This document shows positions 7,927-15,304 of a DNA stretch of 64,000 nucleotides, one piece after another. The notes beneath the pieces were generated by a model. That model did no database searches, had not been told where the DNA came from, and worked only from the letters and a program-made list of their open reading frames with translations. A program made the translations under genes and the position numbers. Source of the DNA: Flavobacterium cauense R2A-7 (GTDB lineage Bacteria; Bacteroidota; Bacteroidia; Flavobacteriales; Flavobacteriaceae); NCBI RefSeq assembly GCF_000498475.1, contig NZ_AVBI01000019.1, positions 124,001 to 188,000 on the forward strand, read 5' to 3'. Numbering within the stretch: the stretch's first letter is position 1; the number at the start of each line of letters is the position of its first letter.

Positions 7927-8355
7927 TTACTTCTGATTTCCGTACTTGTTATTCATATAAGCAATAGTCTCCTGCATTAGTTTTTTCAGAACCTCAAGGT
8001 TAATATCGGCTAATTTGTTGGCATAAATACAAGCTTTCCCCATTTTGAATTTGCCTAAACCTTCCAGAAACGGTTCGTGTTCTTTTAATCCGGTAAAAAC
8101 ATAGAGCGAAATGGCGGCTTTTCGGGGCGAAAAACCAAGTAGCGGAGCATCGCCTTCGTGACCGCTTTCGTATTTGTAATGATAGGAACCGAAACCGATG
8201 ATGGTTGGTCCCCACATTTTAGGTTTGTGACCGGAAACTTCCTGCATGAGTTGGAGCAATGTGTAACTGTCCTGCTTTTTTTGTTCGGACGTGGCGAAGG
8301 TTTCTATGAACTGAATTACGTTTTCGTTGGTTTGCGCCGTTTTGTTTTTTGCCAT
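7927..8355 (-). CDS. DUF1801 (YdhG-like) family protein
   Basis: A 142-residue soluble protein with DUF1801 features: KMWGPTIIGFGSYHYKYESG (about residues 46-65), then GFSPRKAAISLYV, and a C-terminal LGKFKMGKACIYANKLADIN. The family has a two-layer fold resembling frataxin/YdhG proteins and no proven activity. It lies 12 bases downstream of the DUF4256 gene, so the two are probably cotranscribed together with the SRPBCC gene further upstream. Such small 'stress-type' genes often group together in flavobacteria; a biochemical role cannot be given. Confidence 0.85.
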   Translation of the reverse strand: MAKNKTAQTNENVIQFIETFATSEQKKQDSYTLLQLMQEVSGHKPKMWGPTIIGFGSYHYKYESGHEGDAPLLGFSPRKAAISLYVFTGLKEHEPFLEGLGKFKMGKACIYANKLADINLEVLKKLMQETIAYMNNKYGNQK

Positions 8356-8367
8356 TTTTATCTGAAA

Positions 8368-8937
8368 TTATACTTTAAGCATTCCGCGAAAACCTCTCAC
8401 GGCATAGTAGGAATCTGCACCATTATGATATACAAAAACCGTATTGTAACGGCGATCGCAAAACAGGGCACCGCCTAATTTTCGGATGGGAGCAGGGGTT
8501 TGAATCCAGCTTGAGGTTTTGAGGTCAAAATTTCCTAATTGTTGTAACGTTCGGTATTGTTCTTCGGTTAAGAGTTCGATACCCATTGCAGTAGCCATAT
8601 TTATCGCGCTGTCTGCCGGTTTGTGCAATTTTCGGGCTTCTAATGCTTCCTGATCATAGCAAATGCTTCGGCGGCCTTTTGGTGTTTCCGGCGAGCAATC
8701 GCAGAAAATATATTCGTTGGTTTTGGAATCGTAACCGATTACATCCGGTTCGCCTTCGGTTCTTTCCATTTCATAGAGCGACCATAGTTTTTTGGGCGAT
8801 GCTTCCAGTTTTGCCTGAATGGCGGTCCAATCTAAACCTTCATGTCGGTCATTGTTTTTTTCAAAACGAAGTTTCAAAATGGTAAGCAGAGCTTCCTGTT
8901 GTGATGCCGTTAACGCTTTATTATTGTCTTTTGCCAT
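8368..8937 (-). CDS. DUF4256 family protein
   Basis: A 189-residue protein with a recognisable DUF4256 sequence: LTILKLRFEKNNDRHEGLDW near the N-terminus, MERTEGEPDVIGYD in the middle, FCDCSPETPKGRRSICYD with a CDC motif, and a C-terminal FVYHNGADSYYAVRGFRG. The length is typical. Function is unknown; no membrane segment or signal peptide. It is the middle gene of a tight minus-strand trio (SRPBCC, DUF4256, DUF1801) with gaps of 41 and 12 bases. Confidence 0.88.
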   Translation of the reverse strand: MAKDNNKALTASQQEALLTILKLRFEKNNDRHEGLDWTAIQAKLEASPKKLWSLYEMERTEGEPDVIGYDSKTNEYIFCDCSPETPKGRRSICYDQEALEARKLHKPADSAINMATAMGIELLTEEQYRTLQQLGNFDLKTSSWIQTPAPIRKLGGALFCDRRYNTVFVYHNGADSYYAVRGFRGMLKV

Positions 8938-8978
8938 ACGATGATTGTTTGATGATTATCGTTTATTGCTGTGCAACA

Positions 8979-9512
8979 TTATTGGTTTTCCAGAATGGTT
9001 TTTAAATTCATCAGGCTTATATTCATGTCTTTCGGAAGCATTTTTTCTATCATCGGGATCATTACATTCATTGGGTATTTTAGGGTGCTTGCGTTGCTCC
9101 ATTTCACTTTCGTTTGATTGTTTGCTGCGGTTTCCAGAATGTAATCGGCATAAGCGACTGCCATGAAAGAACCGGTGAAACGAATTTCGGTTGCAATACG
9201 TTTTCCTTCTTCAAGGGTTTTGATTTCCTGTTCGCCTTCGCTTGCTTTTTTGTTTCCCTTCCATGCATAAATAAAGCCTACGGTGCCGTCTGTTCCTGTA
9301 AATTTTCGTTCCATGTTGGGATCTACCATTACCCATTTGTTGAAGTTGTCCTGATTTTTGAGCTGTTTTAAATAATCAAAAACCTTTTCCCGAGGGGCAT
9401 TTATTATAATTTCTGATTGAGCATTATACTCTTTTTTCATGAAAAGCGCTATACCTAAGAGTAAGGCTATGATGCCGATTATTACAAGTAAAATGGTGAA
9501 TAGGATTGCCAT
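8979..9512 (-). CDS. Membrane-anchored SRPBCC (START/Bet v1-like) protein
   Basis: A 177-residue protein: one N-terminal hydrophobic helix (residues 3-25, FTILLVIIGIIALLLGIALF), then an SRPBCC domain beginning SEIIINAPREKVFDYLKQL. The domain ends in the long C-terminal helix MNVMIPMIEKMLPKDMNISL. SRPBCC domains form a cavity for hydrophobic ligands; some are cyclases but no catalytic residues can be assigned here. The anchor suggests that the domain sits at the inner membrane. First gene of the DUF4256/DUF1801 operon, with a TATATTTG -7 box 28 bases upstream. Confidence 0.82.
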   Translation of the reverse strand: MAILFTILLVIIGIIALLLGIALFMKKEYNAQSEIIINAPREKVFDYLKQLKNQDNFNKWVMVDPNMERKFTGTDGTVGFIYAWKGNKKASEGEQEIKTLEEGKRIATEIRFTGSFMAVAYADYILETAANNQTKVKWSNASTLKYPMNVMIPMIEKMLPKDMNISLMNLKTILENQ

Positions 9513-9540
9513 AGTAGTTTTTTTGATTTTGGGTGACTTA

Positions 9541-9548
9541 CAAATATA
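9541..9548 (-). promoter_or_regulatory. -7 box for the SRPBCC-DUF4256-DUF1801 operon
   Basis: TATATTTG on the minus strand fits TAnnTTTG; predicted 5' UTR about 25 bases. The -33 element is not clear. Confidence 0.45.
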
Positions 9549-9620
9549 TCGAAAAGTTGGAAAGAAAATTTGATTTTCGAAGTAGGGAAGTGTGTTTCGG
9601 AATTGGGTTTAAAACCAAGT

Positions 9621-10004
9621 TTAGTTGTTTAGAAGACGGTTTATGCAATACGGACCGATACTTACCCAGATGGGAATTAAAATCCAAAGTTTTCCTTTAG
9701 CGATGTTGTATTCCTGTACTAATACGGCCCAGGAATTTCCTCGGTATAAGCCAAAACCAAACTCGAAAACCAAGGTAAGGATTACCCAGAAAACACCAAT
9801 GAACAGTGCTTCGCTGTTGGAAACGGTTAAGGAATATTTAAACAGCACAAGAAAATAAAGCGTGAACAACAACAGTAATGTTAGCGTTGAAAGTTGTCTG
9901 GCGGCGAGTTCCCCTAAATAGTTAACATACCATAAATCCCTCGCGGTTCCGTTTAGTATGGCCAGGAACAACATGGGAAACCATAAAAGAAAGTACTTTA
10001 TCAT
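9621..10004 (-). CDS. Small integral membrane protein, unknown
   Basis: A 127-residue protein with four predicted membrane helices: residues 3-17, 39-57, 65-85 and 105-122. There is a conserved-looking NGTARD loop after the first helix and an ARQLSTLTLLLLF segment. I do not recognise a family. It begins 21 bases after the propeller lipoprotein gene on the same strand, so it is probably the second gene of a two-gene operon. The end is followed by a 100-base gap with no obvious terminator. Confidence 0.65.
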   Translation of the reverse strand: MIKYFLLWFPMLFLAILNGTARDLWYVNYLGELAARQLSTLTLLLLFTLYFLVLFKYSLTVSNSEALFIGVFWVILTLVFEFGFGLYRGNSWAVLVQEYNIAKGKLWILIPIWVSIGPYCINRLLNN

Positions 10005-10025
10005 GATGTGAGTTTTCAGATTTAA

Positions 10026-11144
10026 TTACTTGGGTATGGTAAATTCGGTGAAAGTATGACCATTGAATTTGCAGATCCCGTTTTCATCTGTTCCAAACCA
10101 AAGTTCGCCTTTTTTATCCTTGTAAATTGTATTTACGGCATTGCTTGTTAGTCCGTCTTTCGTGGTGTAATTGGTTAGCTTTTTGCCATCATAGGACCAA
10201 ACGCCGGCATCTACGGTTCCAATCCAAAGCGTTCCGTTGTGGTCTTCGTTTATGGCATAAATTCTGGCGATGTTGTTCAGACCGGATTTGCCTGTTGCTC
10301 TGAAATCAGCATTGCCAAGTCCTTTTTCTTCGGTGAAATTGATTAGCGCTTTACCGTCATAGCGGAATAAACCCGCGCCGTTATTTCCAAACCAGATGTT
10401 TCCTTTGCTGTCTTCGAATAAAGCGAGTACGGCAGGGCCTTTCAGTCCTTTTTCTGTGAACCAGGTCAGTGCTTTTCCATCATATTTGCAAACCCCTTGG
10501 GATTGGGTTCCGAACCATACATTTCCTTTTTTGTCTTTCAGAATAGAATAAACTGCATGGGCGCTGAGTTTGTAAGGCGAATTTTTATGATCGTTACTAT
10601 TGTAAGCGGTTTTTGTAAAAGTTAAGTAGGTGAGTGCATTATTGTTGAGACGATAGACACCTGCGCCGGCATAGAACCATAAATCGTTGGGTTCTGATTG
10701 CCAAATGTTAGCAGTATTGTTGTTGAGGTGATTGGAAAACGTTGTAAAGGTTTGTCCGTTAAACCTGCAAACGCCGAAAAGACCGGTGCCCAACCAAATG
10801 TTTCCGAATCGGTCTTCCTGAATGCTTTGAATCTGATTGTTTGCCAGTCCGTCTTTATCGGTAAATTGGGTCAATTTTACCCCATCGTAACGATATATTC
10901 CGGCGTTGTTGGTGCCAAACCAATACGTTCCGGTTTTATCCTGAAAGATGCTGCGGATGTTTTTGTCGATTTCGGTTGCCGGATTGCCAGGTAAGAGAGT
11001 AACGGGTTCAATTGTTTTTTGCTCCGGCTGACTGTTTGTTGTGCTTTTGGATTTGTTTTGTCCTTCACAGGAAGAAAAAGCGAAGCAAAACAGTAAAAGT
11101 GAAAAATTTACGGCCTGTCGTAATGGAGTGTTTGTATAAGCCAT
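10026..11144 (-). CDS. Lipoprotein with two-component-regulator propeller repeats
   Basis: A 372-residue lipoprotein: signal peptide ending FAFSSC with the lipid Cys at about residue 26, a Thr/Ser-rich linker, then about seven propeller blades. Each blade carries the Reg_prop pattern IRSIFQDKTGTYWFGT... / YRYDGVKLTQFT. In hybrid two-component systems such propellers sense ligands, but here the protein stops after the blades, with no kinase or output domain, so it is a free-standing lipid-anchored propeller. The start at 11142-11144 was chosen because the upstream ATG (11181-11183) would coincide with the transcription start predicted from the -7 box. It is followed closely by the small membrane protein gene. 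Confidence 0.82.
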   Translation of the reverse strand: MAYTNTPLRQAVNFSLLLFCFAFSSCEGQNKSKSTTNSQPEQKTIEPVTLLPGNPATEIDKNIRSIFQDKTGTYWFGTNNAGIYRYDGVKLTQFTDKDGLANNQIQSIQEDRFGNIWLGTGLFGVCRFNGQTFTTFSNHLNNNTANIWQSEPNDLWFYAGAGVYRLNNNALTYLTFTKTAYNSNDHKNSPYKLSAHAVYSILKDKKGNVWFGTQSQGVCKYDGKALTWFTEKGLKGPAVLALFEDSKGNIWFGNNGAGLFRYDGKALINFTEEKGLGNADFRATGKSGLNNIARIYAINEDHNGTLWIGTVDAGVWSYDGKKLTNYTTKDGLTSNAVNTIYKDKKGELWFGTDENGICKFNGHTFTEFTIPK

Positions 11145-11185
11145 ACTCTTTTTAAATAATGTTATTATTTTGTTGCCAATCATTA

Positions 11186-11193
11186 CAAATATA
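11186..11193 (-). promoter_or_regulatory. -7 box for the propeller lipoprotein operon
   Basis: TATATTTG on the minus strand. It places transcription start near 11182, which favours the ATG at 11144 over the one at 11183. Confidence 0.45.
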
Positions 11194-11217
11194 CCGAATA
11201 AATTAAGAGAAAAACCT

Positions 11218-11225
11218 TAGCTTTG
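11218..11225 (+). promoter_or_regulatory. -7 box for the metal-binding lipoprotein gene
   Basis: TAGCTTTG fits TAnnTTTG, 55 bases before the ATG. It is divergent from the box at 11186-11193 in the same short region. Confidence 0.4.
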
Positions 11226-11279
11226 AGAAGTTCTATTTATCCTTAAAAACATTGTTTATTTATAAAAAAAAAAGAGAAA

Positions 11280-11552
11280 ATGAAAAAATCGATTGCAATC
11301 GTAGCCTTTATGATGACCGTATTAACAGTTGTTTCCTGTGATAAAAAAACGGCACCCGAAACTACTCCAGCGCAAACCACTACGGAACAAACTACCCCTG
11401 AAAACAAGGAAAACGAAGCACATCAATTGGCTTATGCCTGTCCGATGGATTGTGAGAAGGGTAAAACTTATGATAAACCGGGAAAATGCCCTGTTTGTGA
11501 AATGGATTTGACCGAAGTAAAAGCAGAAGGTCACGACGGGCACGAGCATTAA
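11280..11552 (+). CDS. Lipoprotein with heavy-metal-binding domain
   Basis: A 90-residue lipoprotein: signal peptide with lipobox TVVSC (Cys about residue 20), a Thr/Pro/Glu-rich linker, and the heavy-metal-binding domain YACPMDCEKGKTYDKPGKCPVCEMDL (about residues 52-77, written here as CPMDC ... CPVCEMDL). A His-rich tail HDGHEH follows. The same Cys/Met domain occurs in copper efflux proteins and CusB-like adaptors. A periplasm-facing metal-binding or chaperone role is likely, with copper or a similar soft metal as the best guess. No efflux genes are adjacent. It is single-gene and ends at a strong terminator. Confidence 0.88.
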   Translation: MKKSIAIVAFMMTVLTVVSCDKKTAPETTPAQTTTEQTTPENKENEAHQLAYACPMDCEKGKTYDKPGKCPVCEMDLTEVKAEGHDGHEH

Positions 11553-11609
11553 CAGATGCTAATTTATATTACAGACTAAGTGTTTGTTTTTAGTCAATTT
11601 TGATTGAAT

Positions 11610-11640
11610 AAAAAAGGAGTTCGTTTTGAACTCCTTTTTT
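11610..11640. terminator. Bidirectional terminator
   Basis: AAAAAAGGAGTTC-GTTTT-GAACTCCTTTTTT: a perfect 7-bp GC-containing stem extended by A/T pairs. It serves both the lipoprotein gene and the convergent aromatic operon, whose last stop codon is 3 bases away. Confidence 0.9.
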
Positions 11641-11642
11641 AT

Positions 11643-12392
11643 TTAATATTTCCCGCTTAATAATTCGCCGCCAATAGCTGATTTTGCTTCAATGCCCAGT
11701 TTTTTCATCATTTCGTAGGTAGTACAAACCGCTGCCGAAGTTACCGGAATACCGATTTCTTTCTGAATTAAATCAATCGCTTCTAACGATGGCATTTGTA
11801 CGCAAGCTGATGCTACTAAAACATCCACTCCGGTTAAATCCAAACGTTTGTAGATTTCTAATAAATTCATCGGATCTTGTGCCGCTACTTCTAAATTGTC
11901 CGGAATTTCCAATGCGATGGAATCCACTACTTCAAATCCCTGATGTTCAATATAATCCACCACTAAATCTGTTAGCGGTCTCATGTACGGCGTAATTACG
12001 GCTACTTTTTTAGCCCCTAAAACTTTCAGTCCGTTAATCAAGGCTCCGGCAGACGTTACAATTGGAGTAGGGAAGTCGTTCGCCACAGTTTCCTGATGCA
12101 AGTTCACTTCCGAAACGCAGTGGTACCCGCGTCCCATGCTCATAATCGCTACCAAACAGGCGTAACCCATAACGTCTACGTGTGCATCGGATAATTCCTG
12201 AGCGCATTTCAAACTCATGGCGTCCATGGCTTCGAGTTCTTCTTTGGTTACTTTCTTCATGCGCATACGGCTTGAATGAAAGGTGAAACGCTCCGGTAAA
12301 ATGGTTTCGCGTGAACGGAAAAGCGCCGGTATTTCGGTTTCCATCGTTACGTTAGATGATGGAACTATTTGTCCTATTCTGTATTTTTTCAT
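11643..12392 (-). CDS. Maleate cis-trans isomerase (Asp/Glu racemase superfamily)
   Basis: A 249-residue protein matching maleate isomerases in length and motifs: IGQIVPSSNVTMETEIP at the N-terminus, the first catalytic Cys at C79 (GYACLVAIM) and the second at C197 (VASACVQMPS). It converts maleate to fumarate in the cytoplasm without a cofactor. It is the last gene of the aromatic operon and overlaps the methyltransferase gene by 4 bases (ATGA). A maleate-yielding pathway upstream in the same operon (bicupin dioxygenase, FAH-family hydrolase) makes this assignment coherent. Arylmalonate decarboxylase is a related alternative but fits the context less well. Confidence 0.88.
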   Translation of the reverse strand: MKKYRIGQIVPSSNVTMETEIPALFRSRETILPERFTFHSSRMRMKKVTKEELEAMDAMSLKCAQELSDAHVDVMGYACLVAIMSMGRGYHCVSEVNLHQETVANDFPTPIVTSAGALINGLKVLGAKKVAVITPYMRPLTDLVVDYIEHQGFEVVDSIALEIPDNLEVAAQDPMNLLEIYKRLDLTGVDVLVASACVQMPSLEAIDLIQKEIGIPVTSAAVCTTYEMMKKLGIEAKSAIGGELLSGKY

Positions 12393-13024
12393 TTTATTTT
12401 TTTTGCAATTAGTATTAAATCTGTTGTGTAGGTTCCGTTTTGTTCGGGAAATTTTTTCCGCTGCAAAGCTATTATTTTGAACCCGTTTTGTTTGAGGGCT
12501 TCCGCTAAATAATCTTCCTGATGGTAATGCATAAAGATTTCATCACCGGTACTTCCTTTTTTTAAACCCGACTTACCATAATCGTCTTCCATGGTACTCA
12601 AATATAAAACCCCGTTTTTGTTTAAACAGTTTCCAGCATCTTTTATCAACTGAATCGCTTCTTCTTTAGACAAATAAGGCAATCCGAAACCGCACATGAT
12701 TCCGTCAAATATTTTGTTCAATTTTAAAGAATCGCGACAATCCAACAATTGAAAAGTCGCTGTGGGATTGTTTTTCTGAGCCAGTTCAATCATGTTTGGT
12801 GCTAAATCGGTTCCCAGGATTTTAAAATCCGGTCGTTGCTGCAATAGGTGTTTTGTAATATTTCCGGGTCCGCAAGCCAATTCTAAAACTGCAGCGTTTT
12901 GATTTTCAATGGATTTGCAAAACAAATCGAAAGTATCGTTGTACAAATCAAAATCCATGAAACGTTCTTCATAGAGATTTGCACATTTGTTGAATACTTC
13001 GACCGCTTTTTGCGTTTTGTCCAT
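12389..13024 (-). CDS. Class I SAM-dependent methyltransferase
   Basis: A 211-residue Rossmann methyltransferase. Motif I is VLELACGPGNITKHLL (about residues 46-61), the acidic end of strand 2 is GTDLAPNMI, motif II is LLDCRD, and the post-motif region is DGIMCGFGLPYLSKEE. The target (small molecule or protein) is unknown. It overlaps the maleate isomerase gene by 4 bases and follows the FAH-family gene after an 81-base gap carrying a short repeat. It may detoxify or salvage an aromatic intermediate, but nothing in the predicted pathway requires a methyl transfer. Confidence 0.8.
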   Translation of the reverse strand: MDKTQKAVEVFNKCANLYEERFMDFDLYNDTFDLFCKSIENQNAAVLELACGPGNITKHLLQQRPDFKILGTDLAPNMIELAQKNNPTATFQLLDCRDSLKLNKIFDGIMCGFGLPYLSKEEAIQLIKDAGNCLNKNGVLYLSTMEDDYGKSGLKKGSTGDEIFMHYHQEDYLAEALKQNGFKIIALQRKKFPEQNGTYTTDLILIAKKIK

Positions 13025-13048
13025 CTTAACTGTTTATATGTTTTTGAA

Positions 13049-13068
13049 CGCGGATTTCCACGGATTTC
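13049..13068. repeat. CGCGGATTTCCACGGATTT short repeat
   Basis: A two-unit direct repeat (CGGATTTC-CACGGATTTC) of a type often dispersed in Bacteroidota intergenic DNA, located between the FAH and methyltransferase genes. Confidence 0.35.
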
Positions 13069-13105
13069 TCTATTTTCTTTGCTTTATTCTCTATTTTCTT
13101 AAAGT

Positions 13106-14014
13106 TTAAATCTCTTTTACGGTATTCACAATCGTTCCAATCCCTTCCACGGTAGCTTCTACCACATCACCGTTCCACATCCATTCCTGAGGGTTACGAC
13201 CTGCACCAACGCCCGCCGGAGTTCCCGTTGCAATGATATCACCCGGTTCTAAAGTGAAAACCGTACTCAAATCTTCAATTAAATCGTTGATATTGAACAA
13301 CATGAATTTTGTATTCGAATTCTGTTTTTCCACACCATTCAGTTTTAAGGATAAATTCAGGTTGTGCGGATTTGGAATTTCGTCTTTAGTAACCAAAACC
13401 GGTCCCATTGGGGCGAAAGTATCCTGACCTTTGGAAACAATCCATTGTCCGGAACGACGACAATCTCTGGCAGAAATATCATTAATTACGGTATATCCGA
13501 AAACATAGTCCATCGCATTTTCTTTCGGAACATATTTTCCTTCTTTTCCAATGATAACTGCTAATTCTACTTCCCAATCTAATTGTTGTGTCAGCTTCGG
13601 ATTGTGCAAAATCTCGGTATTGGTGCCGGTAACCGTTGTAGGCGGTTTGGAGAAAATTACCGGTTCCTGTGGTAAATCGTTCGAAGTGTCTAAAGTTCTG
13701 GCACTTTCGGCAACGTGTTCGGTATAATTCAATCCGATTCCGATGATGTTTTTTCTTGGTTTAGGAATAGGCGCCAGGAACGTTACATTTGATAACGGAT
13801 AGTAACAGTTGGTGCGTTCTTCTTCTGTTAAACTGTCGATTAATTCCTGGATTCGGCTTACTTCCGTCAGACCCAAATCGATCAATTCCAACATGGTTTG
13901 AGGTAGTACGGTTTTCTTGATTTTGGCAACATCTTCCAAATCAATCATGTGGTTATCCTGAACAACTCCTAATCTTGGAGCGGTATGGTTTATTTTATAA
14001 GTGGCTAGTTTCAT
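13106..14014 (-). CDS. FAH-family hydrolase, probable acylpyruvate (maleylpyruvate-type) hydrolase
   Basis: A 302-residue fumarylacetoacetate-hydrolase-family enzyme. The catalytic His is in GIGLNYTEH (H100), and the metal ligands are E148-x-E150 (LDWEVELAV) and D179 (GYTVINDISARD). The C-terminal substrate loop is GDIIATGTPAGVG. Such enzymes cleave acylpyruvates to pyruvate and an acid. Given the gentisate-type dioxygenase upstream and maleate isomerase downstream, the likely substrate is maleylpyruvate or its amide, giving maleate (or maleamate) plus pyruvate; this is inference. The start codon is preceded by the third octanucleotide repeat copy. Confidence 0.87.
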   Translation of the reverse strand: MKLATYKINHTAPRLGVVQDNHMIDLEDVAKIKKTVLPQTMLELIDLGLTEVSRIQELIDSLTEEERTNCYYPLSNVTFLAPIPKPRKNIIGIGLNYTEHVAESARTLDTSNDLPQEPVIFSKPPTTVTGTNTEILHNPKLTQQLDWEVELAVIIGKEGKYVPKENAMDYVFGYTVINDISARDCRRSGQWIVSKGQDTFAPMGPVLVTKDEIPNPHNLNLSLKLNGVEKQNSNTKFMLFNINDLIEDLSTVFTLEPGDIIATGTPAGVGAGRNPQEWMWNGDVVEATVEGIGTIVNTVKEI

Positions 14015-14020
14015 TTTTTT

Positions 14021-14062
14021 TGAGTTGCTGAGTTACTAAGTTGCTAAGTATCTGAGTTTTTT
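14021..14062 (-). repeat. Octanucleotide repeat in 5' UTR (copy 3)
   Basis: A 42-base block matching 1126-1167 at 40 of 42 positions. On the minus strand it reads as ACTYAGNA tandem units ending 6 bases before the FAH-family ATG. Although the gene is inside an operon, the spacing to the upstream bicupin gene (63 bases) is filled almost wholly by the repeat. Confidence 0.85.
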
Positions 14063-14077
14063 ATGTTTTGTAATTAT

Positions 14078-15187
14078 TTAAATCAAGTTTTGATATCCGT
14101 TGTTCTCGGTATATTCTCTTTCCTGATACAATCCCAACGATTCAATCACCGGTAAATCGTTGAAAGAGAACAAACAAGCGTCTTCCGTTTCAGATAAATT
14201 CACATGTTCATGCCAAGCCCAAGAAGGAACACAGAAAATATCGCGTTCTTTCCAGTCAAAACGTTTTCCGTTAATCACCGAATAACCATGACCTTTGGCA
14301 CATTGGTACACGAATGATCCTGTGTGTTTGTGGGCTTTCGTATGTTCTCCGGCACGCAATAGCTGCATCGAAGCGCCCATAGTCTGCATTACATGTCCGC
14401 CCGTGTTTGGATTGCTGTATTGCATGATGATACCGTCAAAGGGCGAGCCTTCATTCACTTTTGCCGCTTCCAACAAAGCAGGATATACATTTTTCCAGGA
14501 GTATTTGAATAATGGGGAATAGGGTTTATCCCAAGTTTTATCCGCTGGCAATAAACCGGCACCGCCAAAGGTCATCGGAGAATGATTAATCGGTGAAATC
14601 AACGGTTGTTTGCCATCGTAAACCGCATAATCATTCGCTTCGAGAGCATTTATGAGCGGAATATCCAAACCGTCCTGCCAAATACAAGTTTGACCATCGG
14701 CTTCTACACCATGTTCGTGCCAGGTTGAGTTTGGTGTAATCACAAAATCGTTGACTTCCAGCATGATTTTATTACCATCAACAACGGTGTAGCCTTTGCT
14801 TCCTTCCATAATAAAACGCAGGGCAGAAGCTTTGTGTCGGTGTGCCGACGTACTTTCGCCCGGACGCGTTACCTGAATTCCGGTATACAACCAACCTACA
14901 GCGGCGCTCACATCTTTACGTTTGTCGTTGACTAAATAAACCACACGGCGTCCCGCTTGTTCCGGAGTAACGAGTTCGGATGATTTTAAAACCAACGAAC
15001 GCAAATCGTCATATTTCCAAAGCATTGGTACCGATGAGGTACGCGGTTCCCAAGGCTCTATATCGTTGGCCACCGTCCATAAAGCACCGGCGCCAAGTCC
15101 TTCTAATTCTTTATAATAGGCTTCCAGCTCCGGAGTGTCCTGAACTCTGGCGCGACCAATTACGTCATCTGAAAATTTATCTTCCAT
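14078..15187 (-). CDS. Gentisate 1,2-dioxygenase-like bicupin ring-cleavage enzyme
   Basis: A 369-residue bicupin. The N-terminal cupin has H116-x-H118 (SAHRHKASALRF) and H157/H159 (TWHEHG). The C-terminal cupin has AHKHTGSFVYQ (H286/H288) and AWHEHVN (H326/H328). Length and motif pattern match gentisate 1,2-dioxygenases, which cleave gentisate to maleylpyruvate with Fe(II) and O2. Related enzymes accept 5-substituted or 2-amino analogues, so the exact substrate is open. The start at 15185-15187 is preferred: the frame extends 23 codons further upstream, but that part lies inside a dispersed repeat and gives a basic, non-homologous tail. Core enzyme of the operon. Confidence 0.83.
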   Translation of the reverse strand: MEDKFSDDVIGRARVQDTPELEAYYKELEGLGAGALWTVANDIEPWEPRTSSVPMLWKYDDLRSLVLKSSELVTPEQAGRRVVYLVNDKRKDVSAAVGWLYTGIQVTRPGESTSAHRHKASALRFIMEGSKGYTVVDGNKIMLEVNDFVITPNSTWHEHGVEADGQTCIWQDGLDIPLINALEANDYAVYDGKQPLISPINHSPMTFGGAGLLPADKTWDKPYSPLFKYSWKNVYPALLEAAKVNEGSPFDGIIMQYSNPNTGGHVMQTMGASMQLLRAGEHTKAHKHTGSFVYQCAKGHGYSVINGKRFDWKERDIFCVPSWAWHEHVNLSETEDACLFSFNDLPVIESLGLYQEREYTENNGYQNLI

Positions 15188-15200
15188 TTTGTTATTTTTT

Positions 15201-15281
15201 GGAGCGAATGGTTCGGGCTTTTTTGCCGTCCTTATTCCTGCTTTCCGCTTTTGCACGGCAACCGCTGCAATCAGGGCTAGA
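15201..15281 (-). repeat. TAGCCCTGAT...AAAGCGGAAAGCAGGAAT dispersed repeat (copy A)
   Basis: On the minus strand: TAGCCCTGATTGCAGCGG, a short spacer, AAAAGCGGAAAGCAGGAAT, then a GC-rich tail. It shares the TAGCCCyGAT start and the GCGGAAAGCrGGAAT end with the element at 16764-16854. It lies between the nitrilase-family and bicupin genes and creates the spurious N-terminal extension of the latter. Confidence 0.65.
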
Positions 15282-15304
15282 ATGGGAAATTATTCGCTTT
15301 TTTG

